Positions 35,045-43,158 of a stretch of 64,000 nucleotides of DNA are shown here, piece by piece (within the stretch, counting starts at the first letter, position 1; every line of letters begins with the position of its first letter). Source of the stretch: Planctomycetia bacterium. Its GTDB lineage: Bacteria; Planctomycetota; Phycisphaerae; Phycisphaerales; SM1A02. The translations under genes were made by a program, and so were the position numbers. The notes below the pieces were generated by a model. The model was not told the DNA's origin and did not search any database. It worked only from the letters and a program-made list of their open reading frames with translations. The stretch is taken from NCBI GenBank assembly GCA_005790605.1, contig SXUI01000016.1, positions 1-64,000 on the forward strand, read 5' to 3'.

Positions 35045-36170
35045 GCCGTTCAGGCACATAGGTGTCGGTCACGTAGGAAATGTCCTTCGTGATCAGCGAC
35101 TCCACTTCCATCTTGAATCCGTTCTTCAAGAGTTGCCCAATCTCACGCTGCCAACCCTTGTGATGCTCAAACCACGGGTACGCGGCGATCTCGCCCGCGC
35201 GCTTGATGTCGTTTTCGGTCAGGTCGATCTTCACCGCATCATCAAGGTCACATGCTTGAAAATCCTTGGCACGGATCCCGAGGAACTTCGCTTCTGGAAT
35301 CGCAAGCCGCGAACTTTCGAAGGCAAGCGAAATCGACCCCTGCTTGATCACGCTGTAGATGTAGTGCCCCCATGGATCACAATCGAGCACGCAAATGAGA
35401 GGCAACTTGAGCTCTTGGGTCATGCGCTGGAGTAATCGGCGACACCCTCGCGGCGGCTGCCCAGCGCCGTGCGTCAAGATGCAATTGTTCTTCTCCCAGA
35501 AGCGATCCTCATTGAACCGATTCCACACTGTGCCCTTCTCGACATGGAGAATGAACTTGGCTTCGCACTTCTTGAACTGAATAATGTCGGGTTCGACGAT
35601 CGATGGAAGTGCGTAACCCCCTGAACCCATCTTGCGACAGTTGATCTCGTCACCTCGGTCCACGATCGTGATGTTGCCCACCATGGAGCCGCGGTTTTCC
35701 GCGAAGACATGCAGTTCTTCGCGAAGTGCGCCGAGTGCGACTTCGAGATCCTCAAGAATCGGATCGGACTCATCCTGACCATCGAAGGTGTTCTCGCGCG
35801 TTCCTGCGACCGTGTGTTTGGCTTTGTAAAACACACCGCGGAGGCTGCTGGTCTTCCCCGCGGCGATCAAGTCGTTGATCGTGTTGGAGTGCAGCATCGT
35901 CTGCATGAATTGCTTCGCGGTCTTGAGGTCGAACAAGGGGCGCGCAGCGGTTGCGTTCCCCATCTCAAGAATGCCGCGCTTCTTGTTCCAAATGGTGTTG
36001 GACTTCGCACGCGTGGGAATCTGAATGACTGGATCCTGTCCGCCAAGCGCACGACGCACCATTTCCTCCGCGAGTTCCATGATCTTCTTGGTCGTGCGCA
36101 CATCGCGGTCCTTCAGTCGCCCGGTGGCAGGTTGCGCGGATGATGGGGATGGTGATTTCTTCGCAGCCAT
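35019..36170 (-). CDS. top6A: DNA topoisomerase VI subunit A (Spo11-like)
   Basis: Catalytic subunit of a type IIB topoisomerase, which cuts both DNA strands through a tyrosyl linkage; 383 aa, normal for archaeal Top6A. The winged-helix (CAP-like) domain carries the likely active Tyr115 in SSLRGVFYKAKHT. The Toprim domain has its metal-binding Glu (HVEKGTVW, Glu211) and Asp residues (VLDCDPWGHYIYS, Asp263 and Asp265). All key residues appear intact. The ATG at 36170 is preceded by AGGAG at 10 bases; an in-frame TTG lies 9 bases further up. It follows subunit B by 33 bases on the same strand. Topo VI is widespread in archaea and plants and sporadic in bacteria. Confidence 0.95.
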   Translation of the reverse strand: MAAKKSPSPSSAQPATGRLKDRDVRTTKKIMELAEEMVRRALGGQDPVIQIPTRAKSNTIWNKKRGILEMGNATAARPLFDLKTAKQFMQTMLHSNTINDLIAAGKTSSLRGVFYKAKHTVAGTRENTFDGQDESDPILEDLEVALGALREELHVFAENRGSMVGNITIVDRGDEINCRKMGSGGYALPSIVEPDIIQFKKCEAKFILHVEKGTVWNRFNEDRFWEKNNCILTHGAGQPPRGCRRLLQRMTQELKLPLICVLDCDPWGHYIYSVIKQGSISLAFESSRLAIPEAKFLGIRAKDFQACDLDDAVKIDLTENDIKRAGEIAAYPWFEHHKGWQREIGQLLKNGFKMEVESLITKDISYVTDTYVPERLKARDWID

Positions 36171-36203
36171 AGGAATCAAACTCCTGCGGAATCGGGTCGT
36201 GCA

Positions 36204-38252
36204 TCAAAACAAACTTGGAGTGTCAGCAACGCTTCGCTTCGCTGGCTTCTTCGGTGGCGCGTGAGCGACCGGTGCAGCCGGAGCGACAGCTTTCTTCGGT
36301 GCACGCGCGGGCTCTTTCGTGACTGGCTCGTCAAACTGCACCGGCGCCGCTTGTTTCGCAGGCGTTGAGGACAGCGCTGGAATCGCGCCCTCGACGATAA
36401 TGACACCATCGTCGTCCTCCTCTTCGACGGCGTCTGCGCTCGGCTTGCGCACACGGCCATCTTCATCGAGTTCAACATCAGCAACGGCCGTCTTCGCGCG
36501 CGCTTGCAGCAGGAGCGCGTCATAAATCGGCTTGGGATTCTTGCCTGTGATCTGATGCAGCGCCTTGGCGATCTCACCGATGTAGCGCTCGAAGACATCG
36601 CGTCGATCGCTCTCGCGCTTCATCTTGAGCCGCTTGCGCAAGTAGGTTCCCAACTTGCGGCCGCACTCCATGAGTGCGAGTTTCATTTCCTTGCGAATCT
36701 CGTCGTAGTCGGCGATCGCTTCCTTCGACTCGCTCGTGAACGGGACCCACACGCTGGCCATGTGGATCATGACCACCAACGGACCGACCGGAACATTCCC
36801 GCGTGGCTGCTGCAGGCCGTAGTTCTTCCAAGCCGTCTCGGCGATGGCTTTGAAAGAACTGCACGCGGATTGCTGAAACAGCAACGGAACACGATTTGCA
36901 AATCGAATCACGCGCGCAGACTCATCACACGGAAGATCGCCACCGAACGCAATCGCTGCTTCGATCTGGAATGGCCGTCCGCGATACACCGCAGCATCTC
37001 GACTTGAAGCCGCGTAGAACTCCGCGCGTACTCCCTTCAACATGCCCGCGAGCATTTGCCGGACACCGATCGGCGCGAGGCAGTCCGTTGGGGGCGGAGC
37101 AAGCTTTGTCGTCTCAAACTCTTTGAACAACTTTTCCGCGACAGGTGGATCGATATCGCCAGCCCGAGTCCGGGTTGTTGCGCCCACCTTCTTACACATC
37201 GCGGCCGCAGTTACCGCTGAAACGCGGCAAAAACGCTCTTGTAAGAAGTTGAACAGCGACCCCTTCTCCGTCGCTTCGTAGTCCTTCAACATCTGCAGGA
37301 GAATGCCGAGTTCGATGCCCTTCGGATGTGGCTGAATCTCTTGCGTCTCGCGCGGTAGGTCCTGCACTCCACGCGGAAAGATGATCACGCCGTGCGTGTC
37401 AGTCGTTGTGGTTGCACTCGACGCCGCACTCGCTGCGCCTTGCGTCACGAGGGGGACATCGTCCTCCTCCGTCGCGCTCTCGCGCGAAGGCGGCACGAAC
37501 ACGAACTTCGCATGCGGATTCGCGATGGCCGTCAGTTCGAGAAACTCATCGACCGACCCGCGACCGCGCTGGTATCGACCCTCAAGTTCGATCGAAACAC
37601 TCGTGCCAGTTGGGAACTCAATGGCATCTAGGAAACCCTTTTCACTCGCAAGGGCGCGGGCGCCGAGCGTTACCCCACGCAAGCGCTCCGGTGGGAAGTC
37701 CTGCGTTTCGACATCGGTGATCACCTCCGCGCGATTCGTCTTGGTGTTCATCGCGAGTTCGATGCAATGCGCGAGCGCATTCGCTTTCGGTCGCGTCACA
37801 ATCGTCATCGGTCGGCCAGTCGTGATCAGTCCGTACATGCCGGCGGCCGAGATACCAATGCCTTGTTGCCCTCGCGACATCTTCAATCGATGAAACTTGG
37901 AGCCATAGAGCAAGCGCCCAAAGATGTTCTCCACTTGCTTGCGCACGATCCCAGGACCGTTGTCTACGATCGTGACCCGATAGCGCGAACTCTTCACTGT
38001 CGCCGCGCGATCCGGTTGAAGATCCTCGATGACGATCGCGAGCTCCGGGAGAATGCCGCCCTCTTCGCAAGCATCGAGCGAATTGTCGACGGCTTCTTTC
38101 ACCGTCGTCAGAAGCGCCTTTCGCGGATTGTCGAACCCGAGCAAATGTCGATTCTTCGCGAAGAACTCACTTACCGAGATGTCGCGCTGCCGCGCGCCCA
38201 TCTCCTCAGCGTTTGCACCTCGTCGCTTCACATCCTTGGCTGCACTAGTCAT
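36204..38252 (-). CDS. top6B: DNA topoisomerase VI subunit B
   Basis: ATP-binding subunit of topoisomerase VI, 682 aa. The GHKL ATPase domain shows the N box (VKEAVDNSLDACEE, residues 51-64), DNGPGI (97-102) and the glycine loop RGQQGIGISAAGMYG (127-141). Helix-two-turn-helix and transducer domains follow (CLAPIGVRQMLAGMLKGVRA, RFANRVPLLFQQSACSSFKA). The last 120 residues are a low-complexity acidic then Ala/Pro/Lys-rich tail not seen in minimal archaeal forms. An insertion of about 30 Ser/Thr/Ala residues lies near residue 275. It precedes subunit A and diverges from ndk with 137 bases between starts. I saw no Shine-Dalgarno sequence. Confidence 0.95.
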   Translation of the reverse strand: MTSAAKDVKRRGANAEEMGARQRDISVSEFFAKNRHLLGFDNPRKALLTTVKEAVDNSLDACEEGGILPELAIVIEDLQPDRAATVKSSRYRVTIVDNGPGIVRKQVENIFGRLLYGSKFHRLKMSRGQQGIGISAAGMYGLITTGRPMTIVTRPKANALAHCIELAMNTKTNRAEVITDVETQDFPPERLRGVTLGARALASEKGFLDAIEFPTGTSVSIELEGRYQRGRGSVDEFLELTAIANPHAKFVFVPPSRESATEEDDVPLVTQGAASAASSATTTTDTHGVIIFPRGVQDLPRETQEIQPHPKGIELGILLQMLKDYEATEKGSLFNFLQERFCRVSAVTAAAMCKKVGATTRTRAGDIDPPVAEKLFKEFETTKLAPPPTDCLAPIGVRQMLAGMLKGVRAEFYAASSRDAAVYRGRPFQIEAAIAFGGDLPCDESARVIRFANRVPLLFQQSACSSFKAIAETAWKNYGLQQPRGNVPVGPLVVMIHMASVWVPFTSESKEAIADYDEIRKEMKLALMECGRKLGTYLRKRLKMKRESDRRDVFERYIGEIAKALHQITGKNPKPIYDALLLQARAKTAVADVELDEDGRVRKPSADAVEEEDDDGVIIVEGAIPALSSTPAKQAAPVQFDEPVTKEPARAPKKAVAPAAPVAHAPPKKPAKRSVADTPSLF

Positions 38253-38357
38253 ATCAAGTGTGGCGCTCCATCGCCGTTGCTCATCGCGAGGAGAACATAG
38301 CCGAGACGCTGCACGATGGTGGCGAGTTCTCTCAGAGATCTTCGGCTTCCTACGGGC

Positions 38358-38363
38358 TATACT
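38358..38363 (+). promoter_or_regulatory. Putative -10 box of ndk
   Basis: TATACT ends 26 bases before the ATG at 38390. No good -35 is visible. Confidence 0.4.
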
Positions 38364-38389
38364 GTCCGCCCTCGCAAACGAGAACCACT

Positions 38390-38860
38390 ATGGAAACCAC
38401 GCTCCTCATTCTCAAGCCAGACGCAGTCCAACGCGGCCTCATGGGCCGCATCATCACTCGCTTCGAAGAGAAGGGACTGCAGATCGTGGGCGCCAAGCTC
38501 ACCATGATCTCTCCCGAAACCGCAGCCACGCACTACAAGGATCACCAAGGCAAGGGCTTCTACGCCGGCTTGGTTGGATTCATGACGAGCGCGCCCGTTC
38601 TCATTCTCGCTGTGAGAGGCATTGGCGCGATCACCATTTGCCGGAACCTCATGGGCGCCACCTTCGGATCGAAGGCTGCCGCAGGAACGATTCGCGGCGA
38701 CTTTGGTGTCTCGAACTCCTTCAATCTGATCCATGGGTCCGATAGCGCTGAGGCGGCGGTTCGCGAGCTCGGGATCTTCTTCGCTGCAGGCGAAGTCCTC
38801 GACTATGCACGCGCGGGTGATCGATGGGTCTACGACAGCTCCTCTGGGAAGCCTGAGTAA
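38390..38860 (+). CDS. ndk: Nucleoside diphosphate kinase
   Basis: Cytoplasmic enzyme that transfers the gamma phosphate from ATP to NDPs through a phospho-histidine; 156 aa, slightly longer than the usual 140-150. Motifs: ETTLLILKPDAVQRGLMGRI at the N-terminus, YKDHQGKGFYAGLVGFM, and the active-site block NLIHGSDSAEAAVRE with the catalytic His. The usual RxxMGxT region reads CRNLMGATFG. The start was set at METTLL; upstream codons in the frame show no similarity. A terminator follows at 38899. Confidence 0.96.
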   Translation: METTLLILKPDAVQRGLMGRIITRFEEKGLQIVGAKLTMISPETAATHYKDHQGKGFYAGLVGFMTSAPVLILAVRGIGAITICRNLMGATFGSKAAAGTIRGDFGVSNSFNLIHGSDSAEAAVRELGIFFAAGEVLDYARAGDRWVYDSSSGKPE

Positions 38861-38898
38861 TCTTTTTCGAACTTCGGCTGATAAAATCATCGTTTTGA

Positions 38899-38929
38899 GA
38901 ATCCTGCGCCTTCGCAGGATTCTTTTTTT
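38899..38929 (+). terminator. Rho-independent terminator of ndk
   Basis: A 10-bp perfect stem (GAATCCTGCG with its complement, loop CCTT) followed by seven T residues. Confidence 0.92.
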
Positions 38930-39390
38930 GGAATTTTGAAGATTTATAGTCCGAATAACATGGTTTTTGCCATCATTGAGCCGTGTATACGGAGAGACAT
39001 CTTTTTGCCACCCGCGAATTGATGTCCTTCACACAGTTCCGACCAGCTTGGCCAACCGCGTAGGAAGGCCTAGGAATGCGTCGGATGCAGGCAAGTCCCC
39101 CTCGGCTTGCCGTGCACGAGTGAAAACTAGGACGGGATGCGATGGCGCGTTGCTATCGCTCTCCCATTCAGATGGATTTGGGGGTGGATTGGGTTCTTTG
39201 AGCGTGCGGCGCTGCTGTTCTGAAATGCGCGCCACAGTCGTCGCGTCTGTCTGAAATGTGCAGTGCGTGAAGCAACAGCGACTGGGTTCGCCGGTTGAAG
39301 CGGAATGCACTGCGCGATGGCGCTTGGCGGAAGCCGTAAGCGTCAGTTTGAGCAAGTGATAGGTATCACGTCTCTGCCTCCTTCTTTGTT

Positions 39391-39423
39391 GGAACTTTCA
39401 CCGCGATCCTGCGGAAATACTCT
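39391..39423 (+). promoter_or_regulatory. Putative promoter of the sigma factor gene
   Basis: GGAACTT (39391-39397), 20 bases, TACTCT (39418-39423), the same arrangement as at 18524-18556. The GGAACTT half resembles ECF -35 boxes; the TACTCT half fits the -10 boxes in this window. It ends 43 bases before the start codon. Confidence 0.4.
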
Positions 39424-39466
39424 CCTCCTCCTCTTACGCGAACGCATTCGCAAAAGGGCTCCCGCC

Positions 39467-40663
39467 ATGGCACGATCACTCCAACCTGCTGCAGATGCTG
39501 CGCACACTCGTGCTCAGAAATCTACCCCCGTTGCTGCGAAGTCTCGGCTCGATGCAGTCCACGCTCCGAACCCAGTTCGAGCGCGCGAAGGGTCGTTACG
39601 CGGTCAGGCTGCACGGAAGGGAGCGCTCAAGAAGGCGCCCGCCAAACTCGCAACCCCAACCGCGCTCATTCCGCACGCGCCTGTCAGCAAGTCGCACGGC
39701 CTGTCGATCGGCGAGAAGGCGCGCTTGGCACAAATCATCACGCAGATCAGTGTGAAGGCAATGGACTTCATGGCAAGCTCCGAGTTCGAACTCGAAGGCG
39801 CGCAACGACGAATCTTGGAAGATGCGCCGACGATCGAGCAGCCTGATGTCACTTGGTATCGCCCGCTCATGGACGATTTCATCAGCGCTCGTCACCGACG
39901 CGCGCGCACTGCAAACTCGCAGAACTCGATCCTCCTCACCGGCGCGCAGGAGCGCGTGCTCTTCCTGAAATACAACTACGCGCGTTGGCGTGTGCGCCTC
40001 CTCCAAGACGCGCTGACGGATGAGTCGGGAGTGCTCGGCAAACCCAGCGTTTCGCAAGCACGCGAGATGATCAAGTTCTTCGACCTCGCGGAACGCTTTC
40101 GAGAGCAAATCGCTCAGATCAATCTCGCGCTCGTGCTCGCGATGGCGAAGCGCGTGCGCAACATCGATGTTGACCTGAGTGACTTGATTGGCGAAGGCAA
40201 CATGGCCCTGATGCGCAGCGTGGACAAGTTTGACTGCATGCGCGGTTTCAAGTTCAGCACCTACGCGTGCCGTGCGATCCTCAAGGCCTTCAGCCGTTAC
40301 TCCATGAAGGTCGCGAAGGACCGTTCCAAGATCGTCGCCGAGTTTGATCCAAACATGGAGCGATCGAAGCACCTTGAGACCGTGCGCGCGACGGTTGAAC
40401 GCGACTCAGCGCGGGAAGTTCGGCACCTTGTCGAGACAGACTGCGCCGACCTGACCGACCTTGAGAAGCAGGTCATCACTTCTCGCTTCGGGCTCGAAAA
40501 AGCACCTGGAACGCCCCAAGCAACGCTTGAGCAGGTTGGACAGGAGATCGGGCTGACGAAGGAGCGCGTCCGACAGATCCAAAACCGCGCACTTGAGAAG
40601 CTCAAGACCGCGTTCGAAGTTCGTCAGAAGTTCGCTCCGGCAGTGGCCGCGAACGACAACTGA
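39467..40663 (+). CDS. Sigma-70 family RNA polymerase sigma factor, divergent primary type
   Basis: A 398-aa sigma factor. Residues 1-85 are low complexity (Ala/Lys/Pro). Region 1.2-like and non-conserved helices follow, then region 2 (LALVLAMAKRVRNIDVDLSD, LIGEGNMALMRSVDKFDCMR, GFKFSTYACRAILKAFSRYS) and region 4 (DLTDLEKQVITSRFGLEKAP, GLTKERVRQIQNRALEKLKT). Region 2 resembles RpoD, but the melting/-10 segment has ACRAILKAFSRY where RpoD has ATWWIRQAITR. Only about 55 residues join regions 2 and 4, too few for a standard region 3. AAGGG lies about 9 bases before the ATG. It is monocistronic with its own terminator. Confidence 0.88.
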   Translation: MARSLQPAADAAHTRAQKSTPVAAKSRLDAVHAPNPVRAREGSLRGQAARKGALKKAPAKLATPTALIPHAPVSKSHGLSIGEKARLAQIITQISVKAMDFMASSEFELEGAQRRILEDAPTIEQPDVTWYRPLMDDFISARHRRARTANSQNSILLTGAQERVLFLKYNYARWRVRLLQDALTDESGVLGKPSVSQAREMIKFFDLAERFREQIAQINLALVLAMAKRVRNIDVDLSDLIGEGNMALMRSVDKFDCMRGFKFSTYACRAILKAFSRYSMKVAKDRSKIVAEFDPNMERSKHLETVRATVERDSAREVRHLVETDCADLTDLEKQVITSRFGLEKAPGTPQATLEQVGQEIGLTKERVRQIQNRALEKLKTAFEVRQKFAPAVAANDN

Positions 40664-40694
40664 ACCAGACTCAATGGACTCCTAGATTTCCCGA

Positions 40695-40727
40695 AGGGCC
40701 GAGCCGCAATGCTCGGCTCTTCGCTTT
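40695..40727 (+). terminator. Terminator after the sigma factor gene
   Basis: A 10-bp stem with one G-T pair (AGGGCCGAGC against GCTCGGCTCT, 6-base loop) followed by TCGCTTT. Confidence 0.7.
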
Positions 40728-40793
40728 GCAGCAGCCCATCAGTGGACGTGAGCGCCGCGCACCCTGAGAACCGCGCGAACTGAGTGGCTCCTC

Positions 40794-40799
40794 TACAAT
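40794..40799 (+). promoter_or_regulatory. Putative -10 box of the CoA-transferase gene
   Basis: TACAAT ends 27 bases before the ATG at 40827; CGGAG lies about 10 bases before that ATG. The -35 is unclear. Confidence 0.45.
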
Positions 40800-40826
40800 C
40801 TCCCCTTCCCTCGGAGTACTCGGTCC

Positions 40827-41525
40827 ATGCTGAATAAGGTCTACCCGTCGCCTGCCGCCGCCTTGGATGGTCTCCTTCACGATGGCATGACTATCGCAGT
40901 GGGCGGATTCGGGCTGTGCGGCATTCCGGAGCAACTCATCATCGCATTGCGCGACTCTGGGACGAAAGGAATCACGGCAATCAGCAATAATGCCGGTGTC
41001 GATGAATGGGGGCTTGGACTCCTTCTGAAAACCCGCCAGATCCGCCGGATGATTTCGAGCTATGTCGGCGAGAATGCTGAGTTCGAGCGGCAGTACATGG
41101 CTGGCGAACTTGAGCTTGAGTTCAACCCACAAGGAACGCTCGCGGAACGCCTCCGCGCTGGCGGCGCGGGTATCGCTGGCTTCTTCACGAAGACGGGCGT
41201 TGGCACGATCGTCGCTGATGGAAAGGAAGTTCGCGAGTTCGATGGCGAGTCGTATGTGTTTGAACGAGGCATCCGGACCGACCTGTCGCTCGTGAAAGCA
41301 TGGCGCGCGGATACGAGTGGGAATCTCGTCTTCCGAAAGACCGCTCGAAACTTCAACCCGATGGTCGCGACTGCAGGAAAGCGTTGCGTCGCGGAAGTTG
41401 AGGAGATCGTGGCGATTGGTCAACTCGACCCCGATCAGATCCACACCCCAGGCATTTTCGTCGATCGAGTCGTGAAGACCGTCTCCGAGAAGCGCATCGA
41501 GCAGCGCACGATTCGTCAGGCTTGA
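40827..41525 (+). CDS. scoA: 3-oxoacid CoA-transferase subunit A
   Basis: Subunit A of a class I CoA-transferase (succinyl-CoA:3-ketoacid type), 232 aa as usual. Motifs: [20 protein letters not shown] near the N-terminus, [40 protein letters not shown] with PAFFT-like [10 protein letters not shown], and [20 protein letters not shown]. The catalytic Glu sits on subunit B, which should follow but does not; the next gene is an unrelated secreted protein. The subunit B gene must lie elsewhere for the enzyme to work. Confidence 0.93.
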   Translation: MLNKVYPSPAAALDGLLHDGMTIAVGGFGLCGIPEQLIIALRDSGTKGITAISNNAGVDEWGLGLLLKTRQIRRMISSYVGENAEFERQYMAGELELEFNPQGTLAERLRAGGAGIAGFFTKTGVGTIVADGKEVREFDGESYVFERGIRTDLSLVKAWRADTSGNLVFRKTARNFNPMVATAGKRCVAEVEEIVAIGQLDPDQIHTPGIFVDRVVKTVSEKRIEQRTIRQA

Positions 41526-41745
41526 TGCGAAGTTATGGGACAACGTACCGCGAATCGACCCAAGGTCGCACGCGGCTCCGATCCGAGTCGGCATTCTCAC
41601 GAATCAAGCAGTGAACCGATACACCTCTGCAGATGTCCGCCCGATACTGATTTCTACGCATTCTAAAGTGAACATCATCGTTCTTCCGCGCCACTGGTAG
41701 ACAGTCGACCGCGTCATCGTCCCCGCTTGCTCAAAGGAAGTTGTC

Positions 41746-43152
41746 ATGATCTATCGCCTGCAACCCCTCCGCTCCACGCTCCTCGTCGGATTCACCGCCA
41801 TCGCGCTCGCCTTTGGTTTCACGCCGACCGCGCAGGCGCAATTCGGAGGCCGCAGTTCGCTGGCGAACTCGTTCGTCCCAGACTTCACGCCCCGAGACCT
41901 CGTGGTCTTCATCGACTCGCTTGGGCTTGAGGAGTGGCAACGACCGGTGATCGAGGTCCTGCTCGACGATTACACGACGGGTTTCAACAACGGCGTTGAA
42001 AGCGTTCGCGCGGAGATGGCAACGCTGAAGGACAAGGTCGCCGGCGTCGACGCGAATGCGGTGATGTCGCTCATCACCGGACCGATGGAAAAGTGGCAGA
42101 CGCAGAAGCATGTCCTTCGCGAAGACTTCCTCACCAATCTCAAGAGCCAGCTCAGCGACCAACAGCTTGAGCAATGGCCACGCCTTGAACGCGCCCTCCG
42201 CCGCGAGAAGTCACTCCCGATGGCAGAGTTGAGCGGCGAAGCGGTCAATCTCTTCGGCATCGTTCGCGATCTCCAACTCGCGCCGCTCCAAATGGACGGC
42301 ATTCAACCCATGCTCGATCAATACGAGCTCGCGCTCGACGCAGCGCTCGCCGCGCGCGATGCAGCGATCGAGTCAGCATCGAAGGAACTCATGCAGGCCA
42401 TGAGTGCCAACGATCCTGAACGCGGGATCTCTGCGCAAGAAGGCATCATGGTCAAGCGCGTCGCCGTCCGTACGGTGCAGGAGAACACAACCGCGCAGAT
42501 CAAGGACGGACTTGGTGGAGATCTTGGCGCGCAATTCGAAATGAAGGTGCTCGAGCGCGCATTCCCACAGGTCTTCCGTCCAGACCCGGTCACGCCGCTG
42601 TTTGAGTCGGCGCTTGCGATCCCAGATCTTGCGCCCGACAAGAAGGCCTTGATCGACTCACTCTTCCTCGAGTATGTCCCGCAGAACTTCGGCGCGAACA
42701 TGACGCTGATGCAAGCGATGCGGCTCTCTGAACCACAAGAACCGCGCCGACGAACGGAAGCGATTCAAGCTCGGAAGCAAGGCGGCGCCGTCGTGCGTTC
42801 TCCAGAAGCGGAAGGCGTTGCAGCAGCGCGCGATGCGCGTGAAGCCGTGTGGGAGAAGTACCGCAACAAGTTGTATGCGCTGCTCAATGACGAAGAACGC
42901 GAGAACCTGCCTGGCATTGGGAAGCCCGATCAAGCAGAAGCTGCTGGCAAGTCGCAAAGCGGCCGCTCATCGAGCACCGCGTCGAGTTTGAGCGCGACGG
43001 AACGAACCGTTTCACCAAAGAGTGGCAATCCGAGCATGGCTGGTAAGGATGGCAAGGAAACTTTGGGCGAGAAGGCATCTCGCTCGACAGGATCCGATCG
43101 CGGCGGAAGTCGCGGCGTCCCGAGCGGAGCACCGCGCCAAACCGCCGATTGA
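41746..43152 (+). CDS. Secreted protein of unknown function leading the T2SS cluster
   Basis: A 468-aa exported protein. The signal peptide ends TPTAQAQFGG (about residue 32). The mature protein is largely helical, rich in Ala, Glu, Arg and Leu, with features such as DLVVFIDSLGLEEWQRPVIE and LSDQQLEQWPRLERALRREK that recall LTXXQ-like helical repeats, and a Ser/Gly/Lys-rich tail of about 75 residues. No family is recognised. AAAGGA precedes the ATG. The stop is six bases before the gspE start, so it is probably the first gene of the T2SS operon. Confidence 0.8.
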   Translation: MIYRLQPLRSTLLVGFTAIALAFGFTPTAQAQFGGRSSLANSFVPDFTPRDLVVFIDSLGLEEWQRPVIEVLLDDYTTGFNNGVESVRAEMATLKDKVAGVDANAVMSLITGPMEKWQTQKHVLREDFLTNLKSQLSDQQLEQWPRLERALRREKSLPMAELSGEAVNLFGIVRDLQLAPLQMDGIQPMLDQYELALDAALAARDAAIESASKELMQAMSANDPERGISAQEGIMVKRVAVRTVQENTTAQIKDGLGGDLGAQFEMKVLERAFPQVFRPDPVTPLFESALAIPDLAPDKKALIDSLFLEYVPQNFGANMTLMQAMRLSEPQEPRRRTEAIQARKQGGAVVRSPEAEGVAAARDAREAVWEKYRNKLYALLNDEERENLPGIGKPDQAEAAGKSQSGRSSSTASSLSATERTVSPKSGNPSMAGKDGKETLGEKASRSTGSDRGGSRGVPSGAPRQTAD

Positions 43153-43158
43153 TGCAGC

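Larger units (their letters stand above)
38861..39466. other. 606-bp intergenic region between ndk and the sigma factor gene
   Basis: It contains the ndk terminator, an AT-richer stretch (about 38930-39010), and then mixed sequence without a convincing gene. A GCAGTGC/GCACTGC inverted repeat (39260-39266 and 39307-39313) could fold into a stem enclosing about 40 bases. A promoter-like motif at 39391-39423 precedes the sigma gene. Short open frames on both strands here have low-complexity composition, no ribosome-binding site and no recognisable similarity. Confidence 0.5.

Noticed and set aside
38967-39355. Short open frames on both strands between ndk and the sigma factor gene
   Set aside because: No ribosome-binding site, no conserved-looking sequence, and the two candidates overlap each other on opposite strands.
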